From Nannochloropsis oceanica (Eukaryota; Sar; Eustigmatophyceae; Eustigmatales; Monodopsidaceae), in NCBI GenBank assembly GCA_004519485.1, contig CP038134.1:1178001-1242000 (forward strand): a stretch of 64,000 nucleotides of DNA, given 5' to 3'. Below, one piece after another: positions 11,778-22,922 of the stretch. Made by a program: the position numbers and the translations under genes. Below the pieces are notes generated by a model. The model was given only the letters and a program-made list of their open reading frames with translations. It made no database searches and had not been told where the DNA came from. Positions within the stretch are counted from its first letter, which is position 1. Every line of letters starts with the position of its first letter.

Positions 11778-13150
11778 CTACCGTATGAAGTGTCCAAAGC
11801 AGTCGCTGGTGGTGACGGGATTGACGCCCCACCTCCTCATGATGGTGCAGTCGCTCTTGTAGGAGCGCGTCACGGGGATGAAGTTCAGGGCCCAGGCACG
11901 GACGCGGATGATGCTGGTTGTGTACATGTAGTTCACATCGCCCTGAGGGGGGAGAGAGAAGAGAGAGGGGTTGAAAGGGAAATAATGCATGAGTTGTCAA
12001 GTAGTGCGCTTGTAAATAAAATTGCGAGGGCATAGAATCGTCGGGGCCTGGGGAACGGGAGGGAGGAAGGGAGGGGAGGAGGGAGGGAGGGAGGGCGCAT
12101 GGACATGAAGCTAGCGTACCGATATGATAGCGTTGGAGATAAACACGCCTCCTTCCACGCCATTGATATTGGAAATATCGAAAAAGCTCTGCATCGGCTG
12201 ACTCTTCTGATGGGGCGCCAGCTGCATAAACTGTACAGGGGCAGTGGCCAGGAGGGAGGCGGGGGAGCGGCTAGGGAGGGCGAAGATTTGCATTGTGGTG
12301 GGCCAGGTGGTAATTCTAAACCTGTTAAAATTCGAGAGGAGCAGCGTGGAGATGACGGGGATCCTGCCTGTGGCGTCCGAATACGGATAGGGAAGGGGAA
12401 ATTGGAAGTTCACCTTGGAGGGAGGGAAAGAGGGTGTAAGTGGATGAGGGATACCTTCAAGACGAACAGAGAGAAAGAAAAAGGGAATTTAACTGTCCCA
12501 TCTTCAGAAGTTATAATCCATTTCGTCCCCACCCTCCATCCCTCCCTCACGCTCTCGCTTCTTCCTCCCTCCTTACCATTTGCACGCGTGGCGCGACCAT
12601 GTTCCAACCCATGATAACCGATACCGCAATTGTAATGGCTAGAGCAAGAAAACCGAGAAAGACAATGGAAGCCACCCATTTAGGCCTGAAGAGAGGTGAG
12701 AGGAAGGCAGGAAGGAAAGGAGGGAGAAAGTTGAGGAGGGTAGGTCTCATTGGCATGGTCACACTAGCGATCATCACAGCAAGAAGTCCACCGATTCCCA
12801 TTATACAGTACGTACATGCCGCAGATTGTGTCCGAGCGTCGTTCTCTCTCCGGAAGGGCCCGTATCTCGAAGTTGTTGGTAGTTGATGGCACATGGCGTG
12901 GGGTTGGACTGGGTCGATAATACTCCCTGTCGGCGTCGTCCCATGGCAGGCGGGAGGAACGCCCATCCACCCACTTGCCGGCGTTGCCGTCATAATTTTG
13001 ATGGCTCCGAGGGCTGCCAAGGCTGTTAGGATTCACCTTTGTGTTGGCGGTGTTGCTACTCTCGCCGCCCATCTCCTCATCCGTGAAGACAGCGGTGTGG
13101 GCGTGCATAGAGGAGGGCAACTCATCTGAATAGTGCCTTCGCGAGGACAT
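11778..13150 (-). CDS. Single-pass membrane protein, LEA_2-like ectodomain (paralogue 1)
   Basis: Four exons: 12816-13150, 12577-12685, 12120-12413, 11778-11942; phases 2, 0, 0; 903 nt, 300 residues, ATG at 13150. Residues 1-112 are hydrophilic and Ser/Asn/Arg-rich (cytosolic). Exon 2 encodes one transmembrane helix (WVASIVFLGFLALAITIAVS). Exons 3-4 encode about 150 residues of beta-rich character containing IFALPSRSPASLLAT and the end SDCFGHFIR. The layout (basic N-tail, one helix, then a domain with 'N-x-F...I.aLPSRSPASLL') resembles NDR1/HIN1-type LEA_2 proteins, but the match is by eye and weak. The next gene (14119-15493) is a clear paralogue with the same intron positions and phases. 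Function unknown; probably a plasma- or endomembrane protein. Confidence 0.85.
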
Positions 13151-14118
13151 TGTTGTCTGAAGACGGACAAGGTTTGTTCCGACCTGTTGCTTGTGGCTGT
13201 GTGGTAGGGTAGAACGCGAGGCGGAAATAAGTGCATGCATCGACGTGTAAATACATGTGAGGGAAAAGCGAAAATATCCTTCGTGGCACTGACACATGAT
13301 GTTCAGTGTGACGTGCATCAAGATTGAAGGCATGGCACCCAAGGACACAGACTGTGTGTCCACCAATTTAGCGTGGTGGCTCATTTAATGCGCATAAAGC
13401 ACAGTGATGCCGTGTCGAGATGCTAAAAATGCGCCTGGCACGAGGGGTCGGGGGGGCAAGGCTCGGGCTCGGACGCGCGACCATGGCCTCGCGCCAACCA
13501 CTACCCCGATTGGAAAATCCAAATGTATCAGGCTAGACGCTGTTGGTAGTGCCATCCGTCGAGCACGAGGTGGCAGAGCACAATAACCAATCGGACGTGG
13601 TGGTGTGGTATTTGTTTCTGGTCCCTATGTCCCTTGTTTGAGATTCATGATCTGCGTCCTGGCAAGAGAGCGACGTGCACTGGCAAGGAACGAGCAGGTG
13701 GTGACTTCAATTGCACTGTTCTAGTTTTATTTCTTGGCATTTTTCGACACATTTTTGGTTGTTGCAAGCGAGGAAATGCAGACTTCTTTGCTCAGTTCTC
13801 CACTTTGCTGCATATGTACGTATACAGGTGTGAGGCAGAAACGCAGACGAGGGATGCACTGCCCATAGAAATTAGAAAAAAGATGGGGAGGGTGATGAGA
13901 AGTTACGTATTGCACCTGTCAAACTACCTCTCACCTAAACCAAAACCAAAAAAAGAACAAAGCGCCCTGGCATCAACCTATATTTGGTTATTTCCTCAAT
14001 TTATCTTGCTTAGCATTTGGAGAGGTTTCTCCCCGTGCCACGCACCAATTTTATTTTAGAAGCGTTGGCTCACACGAGCATAAGGACACACTCCCTCGCC
14101 CTCCCTCTCTTCCCTCCC
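13151..14118. other. Intergenic between the tandem paralogues
   Basis: Nearly 1 kb between the ATG of paralogue 1 and the stop of paralogue 2, so it contains the promoter of paralogue 1 and the 3' end of paralogue 2. Open frames here (for example 13634-14059) lack splice partners and family signatures. Confidence 0.55.
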
Positions 14119-15493
14119 TTATGCAAAGTGGCCGTAGCAGTCACTCATGGTGAATGAGTCAGCACCCCACTTCTTGAGCACGGTGCATTCATTTTTATAA
14201 GATCGACTTATGGGAATCAGGCCCAGCACCTTGACGGTAATGTCACCAACGCTGGTGGCATACATGAAGTTGTTCTCGCCCTGGGAGGAGCGGAAGGTAA
14301 CAAGGAAGAGAGGGAGGGAGGTGTTATTTCTATTCTCAAGAGCGGTTGATGACATTAAGGCATAGCATCTGAAAATGGTGTGCTACAAAGACAGGATGTC
14401 GGAATGGAAGGCGGAGAGGAAAGGAACCTGGAAACAGGAGGTAGTTCCACAACTCACCTCCAAAACAGCCTTGACTAAGGCTTGTCCTCCATCCACACTC
14501 CCGATGTCACGAATACTCAGCGTGCTGTTCAAGGCGCGCCGTTGCTCGTGCGCTGCCAGCTCGAAGCCGGGCATGGATGTGGTGCCGAGGAGGGAGGCGG
14601 GGGAGCGTGAGGGCAAGGCATAGATGTGGATGTCGGTGGGCTTGGTGACGGCGGGAAAGGGGTTGCGATTTGAGAATAGCATGGTCGAGGCCACGGGGAT
14701 GTTGCCACTTGCATCGGCGAAAGGAAAGGGGTAGAGGAGTTGGACGTCGACCTATTTTAAGGTGGTAGGAAGGGATTGTTGAGTGAAAAGGGGAGGAGAT
14801 AGAGGTAAGGACAATGACTAGCCAGGCAGTCGGAGAAGGTAGGGAAATTAATTAAGCAGCGCTAAAACCAACCACGCTATCGTCATTCCAGTCTCTTCCT
14901 TCCTCCGTTCCCCCCTTCCCCTCTCCCTCACCACTTGGACGTGGGGATGGTGCATGTTGAAGCCATAAAGCACAGAGGAGAGCAGGACCATGATCAGGGC
15001 GAGTGCAAGAAGGAAGATGGACGTCAACATGCAGCGGTACTGCCACCTTGGCCTGGGGCAGGATGTAAAGGGAGGAAGACAGGGAGGCAGAGATGGGGGG
15101 AAGGAGGGAGGCAGGGTGGGCACATGCACGTCGACCTCAGATATTCGTACCCGGGTAATAAATCATTACAAACCCTAGCAAAACCTACATGTGGTGAATA
15201 TAGTCTTGGACTTGCGAGACCACGCTTTGCACAGAGCTTATAAGGGATAATTGCGGGGGTGAAGGGCAACTACCCTCGTCCGTGCTCGCTTCTCTTTTCG
15301 ACGGCAGGCTGCTGGTTGTGGCGCTTGTATTGATACTGTCGGTCCTCCCATCACGGCTCCCATCTTTGAAATCATTTTCAATGCCTTCTGTGACCTCTTT
15401 CCCGTCTGACAAAGTGATGTAGGCATGTTGGCTGGATGGCGGGGGCAGATCTTCCTTGACGTCTTGGTCCGGGGGCAGGCCAGTGGAAAGCAT
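14119..15493 (-). CDS. Single-pass membrane protein, LEA_2-like ectodomain (paralogue 2)
   Basis: Four exons: 15189-15493, 14932-15052, 14458-14751, 14119-14280; phases 2, 0, 0; 882 nt, 293 residues. Introns sit at the same places as in the neighbouring paralogue: both exon 1s end in AT that is completed to ATG before a PKW/PRW motif, and both exon 3s are exactly 294 nt. The N-terminal 102 residues differ almost completely between the copies. The membrane helix (SIFLLALALIMVLLSSVLYG) and the ectodomain (IYALPSRSPASLLGT; end SDCYGHFA) are conserved: GENNFMYATS matches GDVNYMYTTS. This is an old tandem duplication whose outside domain is under constraint and whose cytosolic tail has drifted. 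Function unknown. Confidence 0.87.
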
Positions 15494-15888
15494 GACTTAG
15501 AAATGCGAGACTCCAACCTGTCTTTATTTTTGCACGGAAGATATAATGAGGTAGATTAATAAGTGCTTTGGTCCGTAATATCGAGTGACAGCGTCAGGAA
15601 GGCGGCGGAAAGCGGCAGGAGAAAGGAATCATCAACAGCAGCAGTCATTTTCTAATCAGTCTTGACAACACGCACCCGAGGCATTGAATCACTGCACGTC
15701 GTTACCGAAGACATAAAAAATATCTATGTCGAGATGTTGCGTGACTTATAAGCGCCTTATTGTATTTTCCACTCACAAATTGAAAGGCTGCCTACGCATG
15801 GAAGGAACATTGTCCGGAGCGAGGGCAATCAGAAATCGTCGCTCATCGCTCGATTTGATCTCTCACGGGCTCGAAAACACACATTTTC
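15494..15888. promoter_or_regulatory. Divergent promoter region: paralogue 2 / UBLCP1
   Basis: 395 bases between two start codons that point away from each other; both promoters must be here or overlap. No specific box recognised. Confidence 0.5.
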
Positions 15889-18800
15889 ATGGTCCACTGC
15901 CCTCACCTTACCTCCACTCAAACCCAAAGACGCTACGTGGAGATGGAGGAGGACCAAAATCCTACAGCGTCAGACAGCTGCGGCTATGTGAGCCGCACCA
16001 GTGGTTTCCCTCCTTTTCATACCTCTTCCGCTTCAGCCTCAGCTTCTGCTTCTGCCCCTGATAGTTCTGCTGCCTTATCGATGGGTAGGTACGTGAATGA
16101 AGGGCATGACACGACATTTTCCATAAACCATGAGTCGAGTTGTCTGACGCTGCAGGCTCGCAGGCTGCAAGCGGACTTTCGTTTCCTTCTTTTCCGCGCT
16201 ATTCATCCCCTCCCTCTCCCCTCCCTCCCTCCCTCCCTCCCTCCTAACCTTCCTCTTCTCTCACAGGCATTGACGACAACACCCTCCTAAATGAGGCTCA
16301 CGTTAGAGAGGCTGACGTACAGTCTCAAGAGCTGTATGAATTGGTGGCTAAATGGCGGGGCAAGGAGATCGATCTGGGGACCTTGCCGGGAGGGTGTGTA
16401 GGAGGGAGAGGAGAGGGAGGGGAGGGAGAAAGGGAGGAAGGGAATGCTGCCATCTTTCATGACGAAAGGGAGACCATAAGCAAGTGTTGATTTATTTAAG
16501 TTAAGGACGTTTCGGAATGCGTACATGCGTCTATCCTTGCCTCCCTGTGCTGTCACCCTCTCACACGCCCCCACCCTCCCTCCTTCCCCTCCAGCTGCAC
16601 CATTGCCAACGTCAAAATCCTTCTAGAAGCAAAAACTCGCGTTCTCCCCGAAAGACAGAAGCTTATCGGCTTGTCTGTGCAAGGGGGAAAGGCTGCCAAG
16701 GACGAGAACACGTTGGAGCAGCTGGTGTTGAAGGGCAAGAGGGGGCCTGTTAAGTTTATGCTCATGGGCACGCCGGAGGTAGGGAGGGAGGTAGGGAGGG
16801 AGGAATAGTTGAGGACGGGACTAGCAAACGATGAGTCTTTTCCTTCGTTCTTGGGATCTCTCGGTGATGCTTACATTTTGTGCGTGCTGCCCTCTCAACA
16901 CCATCTTTGTCTCTTCCCTCCCTCGCTCCCTCGCTCCCTCCCCCTTGAGTAGGCGGAGTCCTTCGTGGATCCGAGCGAGAAGACAGGCTTGCCGGAGGTT
17001 TTCGACGACTTCGAGCTGGACGTCACAGCCATATCAGAGGAGTGGCGGCGCTCGGTACAGAACAGCGAGAACCTACGCAAGTGCGTTGATTTCCTCCCCT
17101 CCTCCCTCCCTCCCTCCCCCCCTCCATCCCCTTTCTATTCTTTCCTTGATAAAATATTTTCACTTCTCATCGCTTCTTTCCTCCTCCCCTTCCTCCCTCT
17201 CAAGATTCACGGCCAAGACGCAGGTGCACCTCATCAACCCCCCACGCCAAGGGAAGCGGCTGCTGGTGAGGGAGGGAGGGAGGGAGGGAGGGAGGGAGGG
17301 AGGGAATGAGAGAGGAAGGAAGCGATGGGAGAAGAAATAAAAGCACTGAGGTGCGATTGGACGATCTCGTATCTTCTTCATCCCCGTCCCCTCTCCCTCC
17401 ATCCCTCCCTCTCTCCCTCCCTCTTGTGTCTCGCGCAGGTGCTGGACCTTGACCACACCCTCCTCGACTTTAGCTCTCGGGAGGAGGTCATCGATCGGTG
17501 AGGAAGGGAGGAAGGGAAGGAGAGCAGGAGAGGTGAAGGGCCACAGACTTGAACAGACTTGCCTTTCCTCTCATCGTACATGCATACTGTTTTCCCCGTT
17601 ACTCTGGTTCCTCCCACCGCGCTCCTTCCTCTCCATCTCCCTTGTCAGCTCCTCGGACCAGCTGCTTCCCATATAGACGGACTCCTCCCTCCCTCCCTCC
17701 CTCCCTCCCTCCCTCCCTTCTTCACACCCTCCCTCCCTCCTCCCTCCCTTCCTCGCCCTCCAGCCTGTCTATGGCCGAGGCTGCCAGCATCATGAAGCGG
17801 CCTCACCTGGACGCCTTTCTGGCCGCCGTCTACCCCTTCTACGACCTGGTGGTGAGGGAGGGAGGGAGGGAGGGGGGGAGGGAAAGAAAAAAGCAGGGAT
17901 GGAACAGGATGGGAGGAGGTAAACGAGGGAGGGAACGAGGGAGATATTTGTCCGCCGACCTCCACCCCTCTACTTGTTTGACCCCTACATATTTCACAAG
18001 AGCCCTAAAAATATGCATTAATTCCAACACTCACCCATTCACACCCCTTTTCCCTCCCTCTCACTCCCACTCGGGCTGCTGCTAGGCCTGGAGCCAGACG
18101 TCATGGCGGTGGCTGGAAATCAAGATGGTAAGGAAGTGAGGAGGGAAGGGAGGACAGGGAGTGGTTGTGCTGGAGAGAGGGAGGCTACAGCAGGTGGACA
18201 TGTATTCACCATTATCCCCCCCTCTCTCCCTCCCTCCCTCCCTCCCTTTCTCCGTCCTCTAGGTGGAGCTCGGCCTCCTGACCCACCCCGCGTACAGGTT
18301 CTGCTTCGTCCTGGATAAGACGAGCATGTTCCACGTCGAGTCCACCAAGGGCAACGGAAGTCTCTTCAAACACCAGGTCGGGGGGGAAGGAGGAAAGACA
18401 GCAGGAAGGCAGGCAGGGAGGGAGGGAGGGACGAAGGAATCCTTTGGATTTGTTCCGAGCTTCCTGGATGGCTCACTACCTCGATCCGATCCACCTGACC
18501 CTTCATGTCCTCGCCTTACTTGTGCTTGCCCCGTCAAGACAACGTTTTCGGGAGCCCCTTCCTTACCTTCCCCCCCCCCGTCCTTGCAGGTGAAGCCGTT
18601 GCAGCTGATTTGGACCAAATTCCCCCACTGGAACGAAACCAACTCCGTCCACGTCGACGACCTCTCCCGCAACTTTGCCTTGAACACGGGTAGGGGAGGA
18701 AGGAGGGAAGGGGGGAAAGGAGGGAAGGAGGGAGGAAAGGAAGGAAAGAAAATGGGGGGGCAGAAAGAAGACAGAGACATCCACATGCGCGCCATCAATT

Positions 18801-19176
18801 GTGGGTGTAGCTTGAATCTCAGCCCTGCGCATATCGGTACTCATTCCAGGCTCCCTCCCTCCCTCCCGCCCCAGGCAATGGCGTAAAGATCAAGGCCTAC
18901 TACCGGAACGCCGAAGGGGCGAGCGAAGACAAGGAGCTCGTCTACCTCGGGCGGTATCTGGTCCGACTCGCCACGTGCGGTCCAGCAGCGGCAGGCGCAG
19001 GAACAACTGTCGTGGGAGTAGGGGATGCAGGGGGGGAAGGGGGGGGAGGAGGAGAGAATGGAGGGAAAGACCACAGATATTGGCGGGACGAGGCCAAGAG
19101 AAGAGAGGGCGGAGGAGAAGGAGGGGGTGGGAGCGGCGGTGGAGGTGGAGGGGCAAGTAGTGGGGGCAGTGCATGA
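15889..19176 (+). CDS. UBLCP1: Ubiquitin-like domain CTD-type phosphatase (UBLCP1 homologue)
   Basis: Eleven exons: 15889-16084, 16267-16393, 16595-16778, 16953-17080, 17205-17265, 17439-17497, 17764-17851, 18086-18127, 18263-18376, 18590-18689, 18875-19176; all phases agree, 466 residues (448 if the ATG at 15943 is used). Exons 2-3 encode a ubiquitin-like domain (KWRGKEIDLGTL ... LPERQKLIGLSVQGGK ... VKFMLMGTPE). Exon 6 carries the HAD-phosphatase catalytic motif DLDHT (about residues 235-239). Later family blocks are MKRPHLDAFLAAVYPFYDLV, WSQTSWRWLEIKM, FCFVLDKTSMF, VKPLQLIWTKFPHWN, HVDDLSRNFALNTGNGVKIK and LVYLGRYLVRLA. UBLCP1 is a nuclear Mg-dependent Ser/Thr phosphatase that docks on proteasomes and dephosphorylates the 19S particle. 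The extra N-terminus (Ser/Ala-rich) and a Gly-rich tail are lineage-specific. Confidence is very high for the family. Confidence 0.95.
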
Positions 19177-19756
19177 GTATGAATAGTGCGATGGCAGCGG
19201 ATCGGCGGTGGGTTTAGTGTATGATTGCATGTATGAGGAATGCTGCAGCATGGTAATGTGCAAAAGAAGAACAAAAGAGCTAAGGAAAAAAATTTAAGAG
19301 CTGACAGGCTTGGCCGTAGGATCCAGGCGCTACCCTTAGCTCAAGTAGCGGCTGTTATGGCCACGCGGGCCTAAAAATTCTCCAAAAAGCTCCTTCACAG
19401 CACCTCCTTCGTCTCTTCCGCTTTGCAGTATAGCCTACTTTACTACTTTGTTAAGTTGTCTTCTTTAGTTTTATAAAGGCATGAACGAAGATCAAAATGT
19501 GGGTACCACACATATATTGATACATTCCCTCCCTTTACATCGCTCTCTTTATTGCTGCACTTGCGTCCAAGTGGAGCTGCGAGACAACCGTTGCAGAAAG
19601 ATTGAGTGTTGACACGTCGGTCGTCCAAGAACAGTCACTTAAAATATTTGCATCTCACACGCACATGCTGTTTGGATTCCTCCTCTTTTTCCAGGTCTCA
19701 CTGTATTCATTCGTAGGTATGTTCACTTGTTTACAAAGCTTTCCAATCCTTCCTAT
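19177..19756. other. Convergent intergenic region
   Basis: 580 bases between the stops of UBLCP1 (+) and the JMJD4-like gene (-). Contains both 3' untranslated regions; otherwise nothing recognised. Confidence 0.55.
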
Positions 19757-21442
19757 CTACATCCCTATCAGCTCCAAACTCGCCTCTATCTGCCGTATCT
19801 CCGCCGCAAGCCAGGCCTCCACACTGGGCAGCAAGTCTATTCGCAAGGGCAAACGCGGCGCTGGCACCCCTTCCTCTGCCTGTTCATTTCCCCTCTCCAA
19901 ATGCGGCGGGAACAAAAAGTCGACCAATTTTGGTGCCGATGCCACCTCCCTCAGCACGCCGAGGATGGCCTCCAGGTCTTGACGGGCTTCATCCCTGTCT
20001 ACGATCTTTCCCACTCGCCTAAACTCTCGAGCTTTCCACATGAGCATCCCTACCCATTCTGTCAGGTTCATGGCACTATTGGCTCGTAGAACCACTTCGC
20101 ATTGCCGCTCCCAGCCACCGACGTCTTCGTCGAACGTCTCTCGCAGGTGTCCCAGCTTTTCCTGCACCGCCGAGGCCTCTTCTTTCAGGAAGGCCCACAC
20201 CCGCGCCAGACTGCTGCGATTGAACCAGTTGTGATTGATGGATAGGCAGCTCGTAAGGTTCCGCACCTTGTGATGCCATCCGGAAGGAACGAACATCAGT
20301 TCCCCGGGTCCTTGTCGTACTACGAGGGTGGGGACAGTGCCCGGGTGAAAAAGAGGAGAGGCAATGCTCACCGCGTCAGGTGCGCTTGCCGTGCTTGTAG
20401 GTCGGAAACCGAGCGACTGCGTCTGCCTCTGATTTGCTGGCACAGTTCCCTCGTGCATGGATGCTGGTTCTGCCGTCGGCAAGTCGGTGCTAGAAGTCGT
20501 GAAGGGTGCAGGTGGTGAGGAAGCAGGGGGGTAGAGAGTCCATTCCTTGCTACCAGCCAGGTTGACCGACCAAGAGTATGAGCAGAGCACGTCGTGATGC
20601 ACGCCCGTGGTCGAACCCGCAGGTCCCAGATACAGGAACCGGAAGTCGTCCTCTCGGGCAGCGTGGCCGGCATCCATGGCTGGGGCATCCCACCAGTCAT
20701 TCAACCAATCATCGTCTAAGGGTGAGGGTACAATATAGTATGGAAACGACGCTAGGACCTCGGTCACGTTCGAGGGGGTCATGCTGCTGCTGCTAGTGCT
20801 GCCGTTTCTGTTGGCTGCGGTATCAGGCCGTACACCTTTTCCATTGTCCTCGTTATTCGATTCCTTGACAGTGGCCGTGGTGGTAGATGACAAAATGTGA
20901 ACATGTTGCTCCGTGGTCCCTTCAACGCCACTAATGTGGTCATCTTTGCATATAGCCCGCAACGCCTTGACAATATGCCAGTCTTTCATATACAATCTCC
21001 GAGCTTCCGCCTCCCCACTCCGCCACAGCGCTGCATACTCGGTCAACGTCCGCTCCCTTCGCGGCTCCTCTCCGTATGCATGCTGCATGCTATTGGTGCC
21101 GCTTTTGCTATTACCCCTCCCAACTTCCGATTGCTGCCTTACGGCGTCGTCGTTTTCGTCTCCATTCCCGCTGTGGCACTCCACCACAGGCACCAGCACA
21201 TCGCGCCCGCGAAATGTGGCTTGGAGCAAATCAATGGTGACAAAGTCCTCCTCTTCTCCTGGAGCAACCCATTCGCGCATGGCTCTCCAGTTGCTGGCCA
21301 CATTCACGAGAATAAAGGGGACGTTGGCGTCAAGGTAGGCACGCAGAAGCGTCACGCTGGCGGCCGCAAAGTCGATGCGAGCAATGCTGCTGCTTATGCT
21401 TGTGTTGGCGGTATCGTGGTCTGAGGGGTCTGGTGGAGGCAT
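19757..21442 (-). CDS. JMJD4: JmjC-domain 2-oxoglutarate/Fe(II) oxygenase, JMJD4-like
   Basis: A single uninterrupted frame of 561 residues with ATG at 21442. The JmjC core runs from about residue 240 to 405: DDDWLNDWW, FRFLYLGPAGSTTGVHHDV with the iron-binding HxD at H282/D284, SWSVNLAGSKEWTLYPP with K299 as likely 2-oxoglutarate ligand, and MFVPSGWHHKVRNL with H391 as the distal iron ligand, then SINHNWFN. The N-terminal half has FILVNVASNW and LYMKDWHIVK, also seen in JMJD4. Human JMJD4 hydroxylates a lysine of the release factor eRF1 to support termination; a similar role here is inferred. Compared with animal JMJD4 there are two low-complexity insertions (about residues 160-225 and 310-360). 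No introns, unlike the flanking genes. Confidence 0.86.
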   Translation of the reverse strand: MPPPDPSDHDTANTSISSSIARIDFAAASVTLLRAYLDANVPFILVNVASNWRAMREWVAPGEEEDFVTIDLLQATFRGRDVLVPVVECHSGNGDENDDAVRQQSEVGRGNSKSGTNSMQHAYGEEPRRERTLTEYAALWRSGEAEARRLYMKDWHIVKALRAICKDDHISGVEGTTEQHVHILSSTTTATVKESNNEDNGKGVRPDTAANRNGSTSSSSMTPSNVTEVLASFPYYIVPSPLDDDWLNDWWDAPAMDAGHAAREDDFRFLYLGPAGSTTGVHHDVLCSYSWSVNLAGSKEWTLYPPASSPPAPFTTSSTDLPTAEPASMHEGTVPANQRQTQSLGFRPTSTASAPDAVSIASPLFHPGTVPTLVVRQGPGELMFVPSGWHHKVRNLTSCLSINHNWFNRSSLARVWAFLKEEASAVQEKLGHLRETFDEDVGGWERQCEVVLRANSAMNLTEWVGMLMWKAREFRRVGKIVDRDEARQDLEAILGVLREVASAPKLVDFLFPPHLERGNEQAEEGVPAPRLPLRIDLLPSVEAWLAAEIRQIEASLELIGM

Positions 21443-21724
21443 TTATCCCACATAAGTTTCTGCCATAATAATGGGGTGTAAGTGGAGATATTATCCATGC
21501 TGTTTTGTGAGTGTGTGGATGGTGCGAGGCATTTTAGGAAGCTCTCGCGCCTCATCCCCTCATTCCGCTCGCCCAAACTTCCGCCACAGCATCAAGCACC
21601 ACATTTATGCAACATGCTTATGCCACCGCCCTTCCTGTCCCCCACACACCTCTCAAAGAAACGCTCTCCCTCCGAATTCCGCCTCTATTTCGCTATTTTC
21701 GCCGTCTTTTCCCGGCAACCAATA

Positions 21725-22437
21725 ATGGGTAAGCAAGTTCTCGATTGCCCCTCTCTTGAGTCCGTAACGCGCTATACTCCGACAACTTCCTCTCTTCCCC
21801 CTTCTTCCCCTCATCGCTCTTCCCTTCCCACCCACCCTCAGTCCTTATCATCAATGGCGAGGTGGTACCCGACTCTGATCCGCGTGCGATCAAGGCCCGT
21901 GGTGGCACACTGTCCTCATCCTCCTTTCCCTCGTCCACCGCCGGCCTGAACCAGCGGCGGCCACCTGCCACTATCCACAATAGCGGAGGGGAGGACGACG
22001 ACGCCAGCAGCGACAGTGGCAGTGCCAGCGTCTTCCAAGGAAAGGCCTACACCATGGGCGGCGGAATCGTGAAAACGCCTCTTACCCAACTTTCTCCTTC
22101 CTCTTCCGTGGCCGTCCCGTCCCCCGGAGAAGGCACGTACTACCCCTCTCCTCCCCTCTTGCAGCAAGCAGCAGAAGCGCTGGGCACACAGGGACGCATG
22201 GTAACCATTCCTGCTGTGCCTTTTCTTGGGCTTTCGGCCAGCACATTTGATCTACTCCCTTGTTTGATGGTCGCGTTGGGCCTGCTGTTCTTTGGGTTGC
22301 GGGGAATTGGCGTTCTGGTAGTCATGTACGTTTTCATCAAGAAGAGTCAGGACCGTCCACCTCAGACAGCTGCGGTCGGGCAAGGAAGGGATCCAAATGT
22401 GGGACAACCGGGGCAAAGGCAGCAACAGCGACGGTAG
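21725..22437 (+). CDS. FAM241-like (DUF4605) small membrane protein
   Basis: Two exons: 21725-21728 (ATG plus one base) and 21842-22437; the intron begins GTAAGC and ends CTCAG. The product is 199 residues. Its start, MVLIINGEVVPDSDPRA, closely matches the conserved start of animal FAM241 proteins (from memory, M-V-x-I-x-x-N-G-x-I/V-V-x-D-x-D-P-R). The C-terminal region has one hydrophobic segment, LPCLMVALGLLFFGLRGIG followed by VLVVMYVFIKKSQ, matching the FAM241 membrane segment ending in LSQ. Between them lies a Ser/Gly/Pro-rich linker of about 120 residues. FAM241 proteins are small ER/endolysosomal membrane proteins of unclear function. The match was made from recall, so it needs a profile search. 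The first coding exon has only four bases. Divergent from the JMJD4-like gene with 282 bp between start codons. Confidence 0.7.
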
Positions 22438-22922
22438 TAGATTGAGTAGGATTTGGGTTGTTGTGTCATGAAGATGGGCAAAAGGTAGAAGAGGAAGAGA
22501 GAGTGTGGATAGAATGATTTAAAATCGAAATAATACTAAAAGAAATTAGATAACCAATTAAATATAATATCTGTTTAGTTACTTGCGACAACTTCCTGTG
22601 TACAAACGCCTTACAAGTCCCCTGCAAAGTTGCCCTTCTCCGAATGTCGCAGGGTGACACTATCCCTCCGAAAGTGCAATGTCCTCCCCACTCCTTGCAC
22701 CCCTCCTCTTCCACCCCACCTCTCTCCCTCCCTCCCTGTAACCCACCTTCACGGCACCCTGGCAACCCATCGGCCACTTTAAAAACCTCCCCTGTTCCTC
22801 TCCGACCCTCACCACCAACCCCTGCCTCCCTCTCCTCTATCATATAATACAGCCCTCTCCTTCTTTCTCCGCTCTTCCTCATCTACTCTCTTGAAGCTCA
22901 CCTCCTCTCCCTCCTCTTGGCC
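22438..22922. other. Convergent intergenic region
   Basis: 485 bases between two stop codons; AT-rich at 22510-22580 (likely 3' untranslated/polyadenylation region of the FAM241-like gene) and C/T-rich afterwards. No gene recognised. Confidence 0.55.

Noticed and set aside
13404-14059. Extra small genes between the tandem paralogues
   Set aside because: Frames are short, have no splice support and no recognisable protein features.
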